Source: Corella eumyota (lineage: Eukaryota; Chordata; Ascidiacea; Phlebobranchia; Corellidae). Taken from it: a DNA stretch of 64,000 nucleotides. The notes beneath the pieces are model-generated. The model was given only the letters and a program-made list of their open reading frames with translations. It did no database searches and was not told where the DNA came from. Positions 12,984 through 23,730 of this stretch are shown in pieces; positions within the stretch are counted from its first letter, which is position 1, and each line of letters starts with the position of its first letter. Position numbers and translations under genes: made by a program. The DNA lies in contig OY720098.1 of the NCBI GenBank assembly GCA_963082875.1, positions 14,012,001 to 14,076,000 of the forward strand. Direction: 5' to 3'.

Positions 12984-15900
12984 ATGGATCGACTATTTGC
13001 AAGCAGGCCGATTAATATCAAAGCCTTGACCGACTTTTCACAATTGTAAGTTGATGAAAATATTTTTTGAAATTTGGTTGGTTGATCTAATAATACTTCC
13101 TGGGCAGCTGGGTAGGTGACCACAATTTTTGGCTATCATTAAAAGATTGAACTGGCAGACTGGGGAACTTCTTGTGTTTCACAGTCAGTTAATTTTCTTT
13201 GACATATTCAAATTTTTATTTACCTACTGCATACTTAACAGAACTTAGTTTTTTGCAGAATATTGATGGTGTAAATTAAAATTGTTGTTGATTGCTTAAA
13301 TTTTACTAAAATTAAAGAAATTTAATTAATCGTTGTTTTAGTTGGCTTACAGTATTGTTAAAATATTACTGGCATGTGTCTAAGAAAATATCTTAAATTG
13401 TTACGAGTTTTAGTATATAAATTTAACAACTTCCACGAAATCTTCAATTGAAGCTATGTAGCAGTTAAATAAAAAATAAATTTGTGTTACTAGTTTAGCG
13501 GTGAAATAAGGAATGAATAAAAGATAGGATAAACAGTAGTAAACAGCATAATTTAAAAGACTCAACACAAAAGCTTAACACAACCATTCACAGCTCCTAA
13601 AACAGTACAAAACCGCTAGCCACTAGTCCGTTTTTGGTTTTTAAACAAACTCAAACTTTCTCTCAAATTTTCCTGTTCTCACCAATTTTCTCTTGTTCTC
13701 AGAGATCCTCGCTAATTCTCTCTCAGAATTTACAGTTCTTGCCAATTTTTTTTATACTTGTGCTTAATTTTTCTTATACTATAGAGTTTCAAATTTTTCT
13801 GAAGGCCGTAAAGTACAAGTGATACTATTTTTTTAGTTGAGTAAATTAAAGAAGGTAGGACATAGGTCAAATTTTTTTCCAGTGAAGCTAATTGAGTTAG
13901 GGCCATGTGTGATAATGTGTAGGTGATATCTTAACATAGTTACATTAACATACACTTTAACCATGTTTATTACTTAATTCTCTTAATAAAATTGATCACA
14001 TCGAAATATTCATTTAAAAATTTTCTTAAAATTAAGGAGTACATCCACTAAAAATCACCTGAAAAATGTATACACTTGTTTGGCTTTGTGTATGTTAAGT
14101 GCAGCGGGAGGTGCATTTCTACATCTACAATTTGGCTTTCAGGTAAAACTTTATTTTAAAAAATTAATCCAAAGTGAAATAGAATTGTTGAGAAATACAA
14201 TTCAAATCAGTATTTAAGTGTAGTCGATAGAGATAATTATTGACTGTTTTAATAAAGTTGACCATGACTTTTTTATTCTAAATTTTAGAACAAATATTTT
14301 TTGCGCATAAAATAGTGTTATCAATTATCATTAAAAAAAAAAATTTAAATGTTGGCCAAATATTACCTCCGCAAATGGGGCAATTTTTGGACACCCTGGA
14401 AAATTTGCCAAAAATGCCAATAATGTAAGCTTTACTGTTTAGATAATGTAATCATTAAAAATTAATAAATAAGTGCAACCTTAAAAAAATGGGAATGGTG
14501 TCCACTTATTACCTCCTAATTTTAACTGTCCAATAATTACCACCATTGACTATACACTATTGTTAAACAAATATGGTACTTTATGTATGATATATAATTT
14601 AAAAAAAACTTATCTAATATATCAAGATGATCCATACTACCATAGAAAATTGAATCTCATTAACATAGGTTACAGATATAAAATTACTGTTACTTGACTA
14701 AGTATGTCTTAAAATTATTGTTAAAATTACTGTTACTTGACTAAAGTTGACTTTTTTATATGTCAGACTATACAAAAACAAAATAAAACTATTTTTGTTT
14801 AAGGGTGGGTTTTTGTCTACTTTGGTTTCACTTGGATTGATGGTATGGCTTGCCGCTACATCACACAACAAGGAAAATCAAACCAAAAGACTCTGCATTT
14901 TATCAGCCTTTGGTGGATCAATGGGTATAGTTATTGATTTTATCTTTATGTTATGCTTATTTAAATCATTATTCCAGTGCTAAATTTTTTATCAAAGAAA
15001 TGCATTGTGCATGTATAAACTCATTTTTTTGGGATATTGTTTGTATTTAAATATGAGATGGCCTATTATAAATTTTTGTAGGACTTGGACTTGGACCCCT
15101 TCTTGATTTTGCGATTGAAATTAACCCACAGATAATTGTGACAGCATTTATGGCAACTAGCGTGATATTTGTTTGTTTTTCTCTCAGTGCATTGTATGCA
15201 CAACAACGCTCTTACCTATACTTAGGAGGTAAGCACATTTAGTTAAGTTAAATTAGGAAAAACAGTTAATAAGGGCAATAATCATAGAAATTGTTAAAGT
15301 GCCAACTGGTTTTAAGCTTAGCAATAGTTTGTATACTATTTATATCGCCTTAACATCAAATGCAGCAGAGATTAAACCTATGACCTCATTCGGTGAAGCC
15401 AAGTGTTCTACAACGTACATCACAACTTTGATTGTTTAATCTATTTTTTATTTAAACATAAATATGGTAATTTTTGTTTTAAGGGTTTCTTTTTAGCTGT
15501 TTGTCTGCCCTTCTGTTTTCCAGCATTGCTAACATCTTCTTCCGATCCTTTGCTGTCTTCCAACTCAACCTCTACATCGGTCTTGCTGTATTCTGTGCAT
15601 TTATCCTCTATGATACACAGCTGATCATCGAAAAACAAGTCAACGGAGACAATGATTACATTTGGTATGATAATGTTGATTACTGTAGTTTAAATCCGAT
15701 TAGTAGTACCTTGTTTAAAATAACTACCATAACTAATGGGCATAGGTGGGCACAGTTAACCGAAAAAGTAAATTTGTTAAAAGGAAATTCGTTACACAAT
15801 AAATTCGTTACACAATAATAACTTCATTGACAGTGATAAGTTAAAATAAATGGAAAGTAATGGAAGTTATTAATAACCGTTACCGTTAAAATTTAATTAA

Positions 15901-16709
15901 AACAAACAAAGGACCCGTTTTTAACAAAGCGATAGTGTTTATTTTAGTTAATATTTTAGCTAAATAAATGTCAAGTTAAAAAAAAACTGGCATAATGCCC
16001 AAGTAACAGCAGCCAAGACCGTAATCAGAACACTGTTTAAAAATTTTAATAATTTAATCCAGTAGACCATGATTTCAAACATAAATATACTGTCGCAATG
16101 GTTTACTTGTAACAAAATTGATTTAACAGACTTATTTTATTGAACGTTAAAAAATTTTAACAAAAAAATTTAACGTCGTTATTTAACGATTAACAGTTTG
16201 GTGCCCACCTTTGATGATGGGTGATTTAACTGTGTTTGATGTAATTATTTTATAAGTTTTGTAAGGTTTATGTGCCATATAATTGCTTGCTTAATATAGT
16301 AGTATATTTTTGAAAGGTGATTGATTTAACAATAAAGGTTTTTTGTAATTGTGTCAGTTTTTGACACATCCTTTTTTGCTTCCTTAATGTTACCAAAAAT
16401 TGTTTGTTACTTAACAAATATAGTTTTATTAATATTTTTTTTGTATTTATTGTGTTTTATGTCATGGAATTAAAAATATTTATACTATGGATTCGGGTAA
16501 CTTTTGGTGCTTTTAAATAATTTTTAATAGGTTAATGTTATTTAATTTTTGTCTTGGTATTATTTTGTAGATGACAAGTTTTGTATTGTAATAAATTCGT
16601 TTGATTTTTTAGGCACAGTGTTGACCTCTTTTTGGACTTCATTCAAATATTCAGACGACTTATTATCATCCTTGGCCTTAATGAAAAGAAAAACAAGAAA
16701 AAGAATTAA
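12984..16709 (+). CDS. TMBIM6: transmembrane BAX inhibitor motif protein 6 (Bax inhibitor-1), 6 exons
   Basis: Multi-pass ER membrane protein of the BI-1 family, known as a calcium-leak and cell-death suppressor. Exons are 12984-13045, 14037-14142, 14804-14924, 15082-15228, 15484-15664 and 16613-16709, giving 237 residues, the same length as the human protein. Landmarks run in human order: [12 protein letters not shown], then [29 protein letters not shown]-like [60 protein letters not shown] and [20 protein letters not shown]. The tail is a lysine-rich KKNKKKN, equivalent to the human KKKEKK. Six to seven hydrophobic segments are visible. Polyadenylation candidates lie at 16988 and 17013, immediately facing the 3' end of the minus-strand LRR gene. 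Introns carry a SINE (intron 4) and a hAT-like MITE (intron 5). Confidence 0.96.
15298..15423 (-). repeat. tRNA-derived SINE copy in TMBIM6 intron 4
   Basis: On the minus strand it reads GTTGTAGAACACTTGGCTTC, a B-box-like GGTTTAATCTC, then GTTAAGGCGATATAAATAG and CTTAGC. The body matches the copy at 18328 (GTAAGGCGATATAACTGG ... CTTAGC). The copy is 5'-truncated or diverged. Confidence 0.55.
15741..16213. mobile_element. hAT-like MITE in TMBIM6 intron 5
   Basis: The ends are inverted repeats: CATAGGTGGGCACAGTTAAC at the left and, on the opposite strand at the right, CAAAGGTGGGCACCAAACTG. The direct repeats just outside are ctaatggg (15733-15740) and atgatggg (16214-16221), matching at 6 of 8 bases, as expected for an aged 8-bp hAT duplication. 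The interior of about 470 bp has no coding capacity. A related 5' end occurs at 30550. Confidence 0.7.
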
Positions 16710-16984
16710 GAAACATATGCATGCTTCTTTTAATTGTATATTATAACTGACATTTGCTTGTTAATATTATAAATGTGGTTTTGTGTTTTTATTTTATAAT
16801 GAGAAAAAAATTGTCACAAAAATTGTAAAAGTATTTTTTGGAAACTAAGGTAAATATTATTTGGGTGTTAACACAGGTTATGTATGTATTTGTATACATT
16901 TTTTTACATTGCGTTTGTAGGACTAAATGTCTAAGTAAAAAACTTGTCAAGGTTAAATTCATTTAAATTTTGGAACAATTCAAT

Positions 16985-17035
16985 GTAAATAAAAAAATCG
17001 AAAACTAAATTCAATAAACCTTTTTTATTTATTAA
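16985..17035. terminator. facing polyadenylation signals of TMBIM6 (+) and LRR gene (-)
   Basis: Plus-strand AATAAA occurs at 16988-16993 and 17013-17018; minus-strand AATAAA occurs at 17024-17029. The two convergent transcription units therefore appear to end within about 50 bases of each other and may overlap in their 3' ends. Confidence 0.55.
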
Positions 17036-17156
17036 AAATACAAGACGAAGCGCACAATAGTAAAAAAAGGTAAAATTGCAACTTTGGTGCATGTATGAAT
17101 CAATTACAGTAGACTAAAAAATGGATTTAATTTTATTGTTGGCTTGAAAACATATT

Positions 17157-20100
17157 TCATTTCTGTAAATTTAAGGAGTGTGATTAAAATTTTATACAAT
17201 TTTGACTAAAGAAAATTATAGTTACCTTATTTTTCTTCTTTCCCTTTTTCTTTTTTTTCTTAAGACCAGAACATAGTTTTCCAATTGCAGCAAAAATATC
17301 TTTTTGGATCTCTGCGGTAGTTTTCATGTTAAGCGGAGGTAAGTTACCTATAACAAGCAAATGTAAGTTACCTATTACCACTTATTAAAAGTCGATGAAA
17401 ACTTTTGGTCTGTTGGTCAATCTGGCTTCAAACACTGATTCAGGGTCATCCTTTCTTTAATGATAAGAAGTGCTTTGGTTTGTATGCTACCTTGTCATAA
17501 TATCTCTCCTAGATAACACCTAACAATACTTTTGCAGGTAAATAGACAAACAAACAATACATCCAGATCAATAATAAAACAACAGAAACTAGGTTTACAA
17601 TGATATCAATATTTTTGTATCATTGTAAAGGCGTTAAAACATTTCGCTTTACTACATGGGGAGTTACGTGTCCTAAAGTTAGTACCTATGGTAGGGTTCT
17701 CTAAGAGGTACACACTTTTGTCAAAACTTTTTAGAGTTTAAGAAAAATAATATTTAAAACCGTCAAATGTAATTTAAAACTAAGTCATAAAAAACATGAG
17801 GCCATTAAAAAAACTGTGAACATGTAGTTTTAAATTTAAACGATTTGAAAATATACAACACACCTTCTTTTCTTCTTTCTAGAGCAACCATTATTTCTCT
17901 TGCTGCCAGATTGCCGACAGGATTATCTTCAAGGTCTAGCTCACACAAGCAATTAGAATACATGATCATTCTGCAAAACATAATTTTGTTGAAAAATAAA
18001 TTAAGTACCTTAGTTTTATTTGACTGTTTTTCATCATGTAATAAACTAACCTGACAATTGTTCCTATACATAGAAACAAGTTATCTTCCCTTCCTTCTCC
18101 AAAGGAATCAATCCCATTATCTGCTAAATGAAGTTTGTAAATGTATGGTCCAACTAGAGGTGGGTCCGCTTCCTTTTTCTTTTTTTTCTTGCCTACATTT
18201 AAAATAATATTTTATTTTTTCAAAATGGTTTATTTTTTTAACAATACAAGCAAATATACAAAATAAAATTTGGTAGATGTATGTATGTCCAATTTATAGG
18301 CCTTCGAAATAAAAAACAGTCATTTGTGTAGCCTGTTTATAGCACCCTTGAGTAAGGCGATATAACTGGTATAAACTTTTGCTTAGCCAACTCTTAATCA
18401 ACAGCATGATTATAGGGAAATTAATATTCCAAACTCCCAAGGGCAACTCAAGACTTCAGGTCGAGAAATTAACATTTCCACATCGAGGATAAATAAAAAA
18501 GGGTGTGACCGTAGAAAAAGCATTTGACTAGTATTAATAATAGAGATTTGTCTAATATAGCAGGGGTTTGTTTTGTAACAGTTTATTTCTAATTTAAAGG
18601 CAACCTTTTTTCTTTTTCTTTTTTTTCGGTTTTCCCTCCCCACCATCAGTCTCAACTCCACTTGCATCAGTTGCCATTTGGCTGGGTAGGTTTTTATCTG
18701 ATGCTAAACATTAAAAAAAAATGTATTTCAAATAAAATAATCACTAGTGATTACAAAAAAGCTTTTTTTTAATAATAATATATTGCAAATTTTAACTAAT
18801 ATAAAATGGAGCTTAGTGAACAATATATTTATATATGCATGTATGTCCAAGTTAAAGGCAGATAAATAACCGACAGCAAATACTAGGTAGGAGTTGCGAC
18901 TATATTACTACAATTAAAATCCCGGTCGAAGAGTGGCTATTATTTTTATTATAAAGTACTTTTAGGCTTGTTATTTTAAAAAAACAAAATTAAAAAAATA
19001 AAAACCTTCCAATGCACCCTCAACTATCATTATTGCTTTTAATCTCTCTGCTTCAATTCGACGAACATTTTCATCTTCTGCTGCAATTGATACTTGCCTT
19101 AACATTTCCATAACTCCGACCGCTTCCAGCTTATTTCCATCTAGATAAAACTCTCGTATTGCACTGTTGTAAGCAACATCCCCCAAGTGGGTTCCACTAA
19201 TACTGGTCAAAGCACAGTAGCATAAACTTATACTAATGATGGTCTGTGAAAAAAAATGCGGTTTGTATTAATTTTTTACTTGCTTAGTTAAAATAACCCT
19301 TTATTAAATTAAATATTTAAGGAAATGTTGTCAAAGGGGGTAGAGTTGTCATTTGGTTAAATTGACTAGTTACTATGGTCCGAATTCTTAAATTTTAAAA
19401 CATATTGTTATTGTCCGTATATTTATTATTATGGTTATTGTTATTGTCATTATGGTTTAAAATCTTCAACTTGAAAAAAAAGGAAAGTAAACTTGTTTAA
19501 AAATAATATTTGTTTGTATATATAATATCTAAATACTTGTTTGTTTGTTTAAAATCAAAGATTAATATTTTGTGTTTAAATTTTAATTAATAGTTTAATA
19601 TAATGTTCATGGGGGAAAAAAAGTTTAAAAAATTAATTTTGGTTTGCATTTTAAATGTATAATGGGCCTCTGTAATTATATTACATGATTAACAACAGGT
19701 CAAATGTATTGGTTTGTTAATATTATTTTAAGCCTATTTTTATTTAAAGATTTATGTTAAAAATGATCAAATGATTTTAAACCATAATTTATTTATTAAA
19801 TAAATCTAATTATTTTTCTCTTACTTATCTGAATTTTGGCTGGAAATAACTTTAAATCGTGTGTATATAAAGTTTTTGAATTTTAGTATGTTGTTTATAA
19901 TAATATTGTGTTACAAACCTCCTTTTTTTAATTTAGTTATCACTTACTAATTGCTTGTGTGTTTATTAAGATTTATTAATAACTCAAAAACAGATTAAGA
20001 AAATAATTTTTGTTTGTTAATTAAATTAAAATGCTTGTTTGTTCATTAGTAAATAAAGATTGATATTAGGTATATTAAAAATTAGGCCTAAAGTATGACA

Positions 20101-22752
20101 TGACATTAGTAGTTTAAAAATATATTTAAAAAAAAATTTGTTAGTCCACGTTTATTTATTAACAATTTAATAATTTTAGGAATTTAAAATGAAGTCTTAT
20201 GTATATTTTGATAAAACAACTTAAAAGTGGCTAAAATTAGTTTTTTTTTGTTAGCCTAAAGCCTATTTAAAACCTTGTTCATTTATTAAAAATTTAAGAT
20301 CCAGTTTAATTGTTTAAAATATGGTCTAATGTATATGTAATACTAATAAAAAAAATATAAATTCCCAATTGTTTATTAAAATTCAATGACTAATTTAAAA
20401 AACTTTTAAATATATTTTGTTGCAAAATTGTTGTTTAACTTCAGCAAAGCAAATGGTAGAAAGGGGGCAAAAAATCTAATAACTAAAAACTTAAAATTTA
20501 ATTTATATAATATTTTAATTTAATAATGTTTATCCGTTTCTTAATTTATCTATAAAAAAATATATTAAAAATAATTTAATTTTTTTAAACCATATTTTAT
20601 TTATCATATAAATCTAGTTTTTTTTCTTATAAAAGTTACCGTTTGGCAACATAATATGCATGACCTAGTAGATTGAACAAACAGCACAACAAATGGGTGC
20701 AAAATATTTCCTAAGAATGTTAAAACTGCTTTTAAATGTTGTATAAAATGTAAAAAAAAAGCTTATAATCTACATATTTATAGAAAATTTGGTGACAAAC
20801 CTTATTGTGTTTACATCCATGGCATAAACCAATACAACCTTCATCTCCAAACTCATTGTAGTCAAAATTAATATCTGTTAAATTGCTAACTTTAAAAGAG
20901 CGTGCTAGTCTTGTCATGGAATAATCTAGAATATCACAATCCATAAGTTCTAGAATGTGCAAAGGATATATTCCCTTTTCTATTAACAACGCCTGAATAA
21001 ATATTTAACATTTTAGAAAATGTATATACAATGTTTTTATTTAATATCAACTGGGCGAGACAAAAAAAAGGTAGTAAACAAACATATCTTTATAAAAACT
21101 ACAGATGCTTTACCAGAAAAGGGCTAAATTTAATCTAAGCTACTCTGGGAGTTTAAATTAAAAATTTATTTGTCATAACCCTTTTCTGTAGTGATTGATG
21201 ATTCCAAAATGTTTAGAATACCGTAGATAACACAGTGTTTTACTTACTATGCTGGCAATTGTAGTATGCTTTAATTCTAGATCCCAAACATAGAGTTCAT
21301 TGAGGTATAAATAATGAGCTTTTCGTATTGTATCAACAATCGGATCCAAAGTAATTTGAAATTCAGGTGGGCAACTTTCCGGAGCTGGTTCAACAACAAA
21401 CTAAAAAGTGTGTTGTAGTTTATTTAGGTCTTAGGTTGCTACATCTGTCACCATTACATTTGTTAAAAACTTAAGATATTCTTATAACTGGTGACAGGAT
21501 AGACACTATATTTTACTTTTATTGACTACCTCTAGTTACCAAAAGTTAGAGCTAGCAGGATAGTATAGATTAAGTTAATAGGGTTAGGGCAAAAACAAGG
21601 TAATAATTTAAATTAATAGCAATAATATTATAATTTTGTCCACAGGGACTAAAATCTCTTTGAGTAAAACACCGACCACATTGTTTATAGTATTTTCTTA
21701 GTGCAAAATATTTTTTACACATTGGATACTATGTCCAATGGGTAGATGCACCTTGCCAATCTTGTACATTTAAAGGTACCCATTAGCCATTAGTAAAATT
21801 TTTGAGGTTATGCATGTTGTCTGGTTCAAGACAAAACATAATTACACCATGGTCCTCCTAAATTCTTAATTCTCTTCTACAGTGAACGAACTGTTGTTTT
21901 TTCTAATGTACTTTACCTGTTACTGTCGGCTAAATCTAATTTTAAAAATAACTTAACGTAACTCTGACATTAATTTACTACTCAAAAACCTTTAACATAA
22001 GTTTATACAGAACAATCATTAATTTAAACAATTAAAAAAAAAACAATTTTACATAATACCTTAAAAAGAAACAATTTTATATAAAGATAGGGTTGGGGTA
22101 AGGGTATATATATTTTAAATAGGGTTGGGGTAAGGATATATATATTTAGGGTATGTATAGTGTTTGATGCTATCTACAGACTTAACTAGCAGACATGATC
22201 GCACATTGTACCTTTACAATGTGCGGTCATGTCTGCTAATTAACAACACACTATGTTGGGGGCCTGTCTGCTAATTAACAACAAACTTAGATAGGGTTGT
22301 GGTAAGGGTATATATTTAAAAAGTTATATGATGTCTGCAAAACAACCGTCGGTGTTCAGTAAAGTCGCAAACTTAAAACAATAGGTCTTCTCTGACGACT
22401 ACTAATGAGCAACAAGCGTACTGCCTAATTTTAAACTTAATCCAACTTTTAACTGTTTAATTAAACCATATTACACTAAAATGGAAAGGGATCAAACCCA
22501 GCCAGAACCTCATACAGCGAACCCAGACAAGCAAAGGTTTTTGTCGGTCAACTACCAACTACTTACAGTTTTTGTGTATGTTCGAATATCGATGCCTTTC
22601 TTCAAAGCTTTTACTATCCAAGAGCATTGCACGGACTTGTTTTTGGCACACTGAACTTCATAAACTTTTAAGAATCTCGTTTGGTCAATATCAGCATTTA
22701 CATCAAAAATAATTCTCTTGCGTTTGGGTCCTTTATCTTTCTTTTTTCCCAT
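17157..22752 (-). CDS. leucine-rich-repeat protein with lysine-rich segments, 9 exons
   Basis: Predicted soluble protein of about 414 residues. Exons in transcription order: 22752-22567, 21400-21248, 20992-20801, 19243-19006, 18703-18605, 18192-18051, 17970-17864, 17347-17226 and 17162-17157; phases close. The last exon supplies only Lys and the stop. It starts MGKKKDKGPKRKRI. Ribonuclease-inhibitor-like LRR units are visible, such as HYLYLNELYVWDLELKHTT, LTDINFDYNEFGDEGC, IREFYLDGNKLEAVGV and LCELDLEDNPVGNLAA. Two KKKKKK stretches interrupt the repeats (exons 5 and 6), and a third (KKKKKKGKKKNKK) ends the protein. The pattern resembles axonemal or scaffold LRR proteins, but I do not recognise the orthologue. 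It converges on TMBIM6. Confidence 0.82.
18328..18500 (+). repeat. tRNA-derived SINE, 3' portion, in LRR gene intron 5
   Basis: TAGCACCCTTGAGTAAGGCG and, downstream, CATTTCCACATCGAGGATAA followed by an A-rich tail. Both blocks recur in the same order in the longer copy at 58559-58765. Confidence 0.6.
22081..22325 (+). repeat. short repeats of GGGTTGGGGTAAGGGTATATATA
   Basis: Three imperfect copies of AGGGTTGGGGTAAGGRTATATATA (near 22088, 22121 and 22292) flank a twice-occurring block containing GTCTGCTAATTAACAACA. A related word on the opposite strand, CCATTACCCTTACCCAAGGATATATATA, occurs near 40984. It lies in LRR-gene intron 1. Confidence 0.5.
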
Positions 22753-23086
22753 ATTTTTTAAAAATGTAATATGTCAAAGTAATCACACAATTTTTTATAA
22801 ATGGTCAATTTGCAATGGTGATAAAGCGTTTGTCGTATTTTTTATTATTCGCCAAATTGCAATTGTTTGTTTTTTCGAAACACGATACAGTTTTGGTTTC
22901 ACTTAGCATAGCAACAAAACGCCAAAAGTGGTAATACTTTGATCTGTTTCTATTTATTACAGAAAAAATCATTTTCAGATAATAAAGCGCTAATAAAAAT
23001 ATGTTTTTTTGAATACCAAATAAATAAGCATAAAGCTTAAAAAAAAAGGTAGTGATAATTGCTTTAAGCCGTATAATAGGTAACAA

Positions 23087-23722
23087 GGGTCGACTGAAAA
23101 TGAGGGAATGGAAATTGAAGGAACGGAAAATGAAGTAACGGAAAATGAAGGAACCGGAAAATGAAGGAACGGAAAATAAAGGAACCGGAAAATGAAAGAA
23201 CGGAAAATGAAGGAACCGGAAAATGAAGGAACGGAAAATGAAGGAAACGGAAAATGAAGGAACCGGAAAATGAAGGAAAGCAAAAAAGGAGAGGGCGGAA
23301 TCTTAAATACTAAAACGCGGAAATACCGTTGACTGTTTATTTAGGATTACTGTCTTTTATTCGAGAACTGATAAGCAATAATGAGTTAATTTTTATTACC
23401 CCAGCATACCCTAACTCTCTTCTATAAAATACCCGTTTATTTCTAAAATAATATTGACTTAAATACAAATAAACAGTCAACGGAATTTCCGCGTTTTATT
23501 TTTTTAAGATTCCGCCTCTCCTTTTTTCACTTTCCTTCAATTTCCGTTCCTTCATTTTCCGGTTCCTTCATTTTCCGTTCCTTCATTTTCCGGTTTCTTC
23601 ATTTTCCGTTCCTTCATTTTCCGGTTCCTTCATTTTCCGTTTCTTCATTTTCCGGTTCCTTCATTTTCCGTTCCTTCAATTTCCGTTCCTTCATTTTCCA
23701 TTCCCTCAAATTCCGCGTCCCC
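23087..23722. mobile_element. foldback element with arms of tandem GGAACCGGAAAATGAA units, 8-bp target duplication
   Basis: The left arm (about 23087-23350) is a tandem array of GGAACGGAAAATGAA / GGAACCGGAAAATGAA units, and the right arm (about 23465-23722) is its inverted copy. They flank a roughly 110-bp centre. The inner arm edges also pair: ACGCGGAAATACCGTTGACT against AGTCAACGGAATTTCCGCGT. Perfect 8-bp direct repeats GGTAACAA flank the element (23079-23086 and 23723-23730). There is no transposase, so it is non-autonomous; the 8-bp duplication suggests hAT-type mobilisation. Confidence 0.8.
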
Positions 23723-23730
23723 GGTAACAA

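Noticed and set aside
22081-22325. Interstitial telomere repeat
   Set aside because: The words contain GGGTTGGGG and TAAGGGTATATA but no tandem TTAGGG runs.
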